From positions 8,365-72,364 of the forward strand of contig JAUUSE010000003.1 of the NCBI GenBank assembly GCA_030842085.1: a stretch of DNA of 64,000 bases, read 5' to 3'. Both the position numbers and the translations under genes were made by a program. Of the stretch, positions 61,861 through 64,000 are shown one piece after another. Each line of letters begins with the position of its first letter. Positions within the stretch are counted from its first letter, which is position 1. Source of the DNA: Timburyella sp030842085 (GTDB taxonomy: Bacteria > Bacillota > Clostridia > Oscillospirales > Acutalibacteraceae). The notes below the pieces were generated by a model. The model made no database searches and was not told the DNA's origin. It was given only the letters and a program-made list of their open reading frames with translations.

Positions 61861-62122
61861 ATTCAAATTGCGGGTGGTTAATGCTCATTTAAGAAAAATT
61901 CAATTATTTGTATTTTTTGTGCCACAGCGATTTATATAAAAATTAACGTCACTTTGCCAAATACCTTGAAATAAAGCAGATGTTGCCGCATTCAACATGA
62001 AAAAGAATTAATTTACTGCTCAATTACTACAAAGCAGAAAGGCCTTGATTATGACGAAACAGTAAAACATCTTTACCGCAGGCGCTTGAAAAGACAATTG
62101 ACAAATGAGAAAGACTGAAAAA
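61861..62122. other. Divergent-like gap upstream of the symporter
   Basis: About 260 AT-rich bases without a recognised gene. Confidence 0.4.
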
Positions 62123-62170
62123 TAAACAATGGATATTCTATTCATACGATTGGAATGTCCATTGTTTGTT
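62123..62170 (-). terminator. Terminator of the membrane-anchored hypothetical gene
   Basis: On the minus strand AAACAATGGA pairs with TCCATTGTTT, with inner AATAT/ATTC-like pairs, and T-rich sequence follows. Confidence 0.75.
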
Positions 62171-62204
62171 AATATGGTTATATTGATTTTTCATCCGTTT
62201 TCGG

Positions 62205-62990
62205 CTACCTCGTAGCGCCGCAGTCACAATACTGGTAATCGACGTAGGACTCGTAATAGCCATGGTCTTCTTCATGAGTAACGGCTGGCTTTGTCTCATA
62301 ATATGGTCCTATAATTGCGTGGTCACCAGTATAAGTCGGATTTCCGTTATCGTCATACCCTTTAAAAAGCGGATTATCTTCTGGTTTCTCATAAGGATGG
62401 TAAAGTGGATAGAGTCCGCCGTCTTTACTTTTATACCATGTGTCAAACCGGGCATGGTCTCGGGTCTCCTCCCATGTGCCGGTTGTGTACCAGTACATTC
62501 TGTAAATGCTATATTTAACAGTCTGTTCGGGTTCGTCTACTACTGTTACGATATTGGACACCCACCTCTGTGCGGTGTGGTCTTTCCAACTGTGGGTGTG
62601 GACTGGCTGTGCAGGCTGTGACGACTGAACTGTCTGGCTGCTGCCATAACCGTTGCCGCTGTTGCCGGAAGGGGGAGGGTCGGCTTTGCTGTTGCTGATG
62701 TTGGAGCTTGTTGTTTGATCGCTGTCTTTGCTGCTGTCCGCAGTTTCAGCCGAAGCATTATCAGAAGTATCTTCTTTCGCCTCTTCCTTGCTTTCTTCGT
62801 TGTCTTCTATATTTTTACTGCTTGTTGTCGATGTCTCGGTGTTTTCTATTGTCTGACTATTTGTTTTGTTGTCAGTGCTTGCACCTGATTGAAAAATAAA
62901 GAAAAGGCCAACTGCAAGCAGCAACAAAACTATGATTACTATAAGAATGACAATCTTCTTATTCTTTATGAATTCTTTGATTTTGTTCAT
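62205..62990 (-). CDS. Membrane-anchored extracellular protein of unknown function
   Basis: About 261 residues. A lysine-rich start (MNKIKEFIKNKK) precedes one membrane helix (IVILIVIIVLLLLAVGLFFI), so the rest is outside. An Asp/Ser/Thr/Glu-rich spacer of about 100 residues follows. The C-terminal 125 residues carry HTHSWKDH, several Trp and Tyr, and end in YQYCDCGATR. This looks like a metal-binding module (HxH with a CxC near the end) found in several surface proteins of gut Firmicutes. I start at 62990, where GGAGA stands nine bases ahead; the frame is open 20 codons further. The function is not known. Confidence 0.75.
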   Translation of the reverse strand: MNKIKEFIKNKKIVILIVIIVLLLLAVGLFFIFQSGASTDNKTNSQTIENTETSTTSSKNIEDNEESKEEAKEDTSDNASAETADSSKDSDQTTSSNISNSKADPPPSGNSGNGYGSSQTVQSSQPAQPVHTHSWKDHTAQRWVSNIVTVVDEPEQTVKYSIYRMYWYTTGTWEETRDHARFDTWYKSKDGGLYPLYHPYEKPEDNPLFKGYDDNGNPTYTGDHAIIGPYYETKPAVTHEEDHGYYESYVDYQYCDCGATR

Positions 62991-63414
62991 TGTGAAATCT
63001 CCGCTTTCATTTTTCAGTTTTACATAATAACATATTATGAATATATACACAATATAAATTTAGTTCAAGTTATAAGAACAAAGCGCAGCATTGCTTAGCT
63101 TGTTTTGCGCCGCAGGCTGAAAATACGCAGTATGTGCGGTGTATATCTGGCACAGACGCTTATGGCAAAATAGCTGAGAGCACTTTGCCATCCGCCATGT
63201 TGCACGATAATGAAGATATTGCCTGCTACATCCTGCCGCTTACCGACGCCGATAAATTTAACGGCGTATAATACGCCGGCAGTTTGCCGCCGGAGACAGA
63301 ATCCGACTCTTGGCCTGCAATTTAATTTCAAACAACCCAAACATATGATGTATCCGTCAACCCAGCAATCTGGTTATATATCAAGCCACTGCAGAGCAAA
63401 CTGCACGATAGCTG
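62991..63414. other. Intergenic region between two minus-strand genes
   Basis: About 420 bases with no recognised gene or terminator. Confidence 0.45.
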
Positions 63415-63876
63415 CTAAATGTTTTTTGCACACAAAAAGTTTATAAATATAAGGCCGTCAATCTCTGCCTGATGCTCTTTTACAATTTGGTAACCGCGGT
63501 GAATAAAAAACGGCAGCGCCGTTACAGAGGCGTGCACCGTAAATTTTTTCGCCCCTCGTTCATAGGCATATTTTTCAAGCTCATTGCATATTTTTGTCGC
63601 TATGCCTCTGTGCTGAAAGTCTTTATGCGTGTATAAATGGTCAATGTATCCGGTACTGTCAATATTGCCGTAACCGACGATTATACCGCCGCTTATAGCG
63701 ACAAGGGTGTAAAGCGATGATAAAAAATCCTCGCGTGAGAGCAGACTTTGCCATCTGCCGGACCATGCCGCTATCTGCTGCTTTGTATAATCGGACGCAT
63801 TAACTGTCGTTATCGTATCGAAAAACAAGCGCGCTATTTCCGGCAAATCTTCCTTTGTGCATCTTCTTATTTCCAT
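63415..63876 (-). CDS. GNAT-family N-acetyltransferase
   Basis: A 153-residue GCN5-related acetyltransferase. It starts MEIRRCTKEDLPEIARLFF, and the acetyl-CoA binding motif A is IDHLYTHKDFQHRGIATKI, with the R/Q-x-x-G-x-A/G loop as QHRGIA. The tail FTVHASVTALPFFIHRGYQ is the typical motif B region. It resembles YafP-like members. I start at the second ATG (63876), with AAGGAATGA ahead; three codons upstream is another ATG. The substrate is unknown. Confidence 0.9.
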   Translation of the reverse strand: MEIRRCTKEDLPEIARLFFDTITTVNASDYTKQQIAAWSGRWQSLLSREDFLSSLYTLVAISGGIIVGYGNIDSTGYIDHLYTHKDFQHRGIATKICNELEKYAYERGAKKFTVHASVTALPFFIHRGYQIVKEHQAEIDGLIFINFLCAKNI

Positions 63877-64000
63877 ATAAATCATTCCTTATACTGCTGT
63901 TGGGTAAGCTTTGAGACAAAATATACCCATGCCCGCGCTAATGCGGAGATGTACAAATAGCATATATGCATAACTTTATTTTATATTATCGCCGCGTCGG

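Overview
The window looks like the origin-proximal part of the chromosome of an anaerobic, spore-forming Clostridia (Firmicutes), possibly of the Oscillospirales type. The evidence is the order noc-like, parS, soj/parA, parB at the left edge, a pyruvate:ferredoxin oxidoreductase, a YpeB germination protein, a SpoIID-domain protein, consensus sigma-A type promoters and purine-rich ribosome binding sites. No ribosomal RNA, intact mobile element or CRISPR array was seen.

Layout. 1-5.5 kb: chromosome partition genes followed by serS and an acyl-ACP thioesterase in one tight operon. 6-10 kb: glutamate racemase, a DUF1934 protein, a promoter-to-terminator interval that looks like a structured non-coding RNA, and an ABC-F ATPase. 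10.5-20.9 kb: an HTH/ADP-ribosylglycohydrolase fusion, a serine-rich lipoprotein, a large EndoQ-like/UvrD helicase fusion carrying two sliding-clamp-type motifs, a three-gene hydrolase/condensation-like/membrane operon and a phosphoesterase. 20.9-22.2 kb: a gene-poor tRNA-Leu(GAG) locus with a second copy of the tRNA 3' end and what looks like the tail of a tyrosine integrase, the scar of a lost integrative element. 22.2-26.7 kb: ypeB, and a cysteine desulfurase/thiI pair for tRNA thiolation.

27.1-32.5 kb holds what I consider the most unusual system: two adjacent genes with the same plan of cytosolic CinA-type domain, one membrane segment and an external sortase-B-like domain. In the first, every part keeps its catalytic residues. 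In the second, the CinA-type domain is degenerate, the sortase has lost His, Cys and Arg, and a SpoIID-type glycan-cleaving domain has been added. A run of ten A sits exactly at the CinA/sortase junction of the first gene, and a one-base slip in either direction stops translation at once, which would release CinA alone.

32.7-38.8 kb: rsmE, a family-4 glycosidase, two oxidoreductases and a secreted, membrane-anchored protein. 39.3-49.9 kb: a LysR regulator followed by about ten same-strand genes for surface lipoprotein flavodoxins and esterases plus cytosolic alcohol dehydrogenase, flavin proteins and aldo/keto reductases, one of them broken by an in-frame stop. This looks like an accessory redox/ester-processing locus. 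50.5-64 kb: housekeeping and envelope genes (comM, queT, a CBS-domain membrane protein, nifJ, a class B penicillin-binding protein, an alanine symporter, a membrane-anchored hypothetical protein and a GNAT acetyltransferase).

Family assignments come from recognised motifs and reading of the translated proteins; no database search or folding calculation was run.
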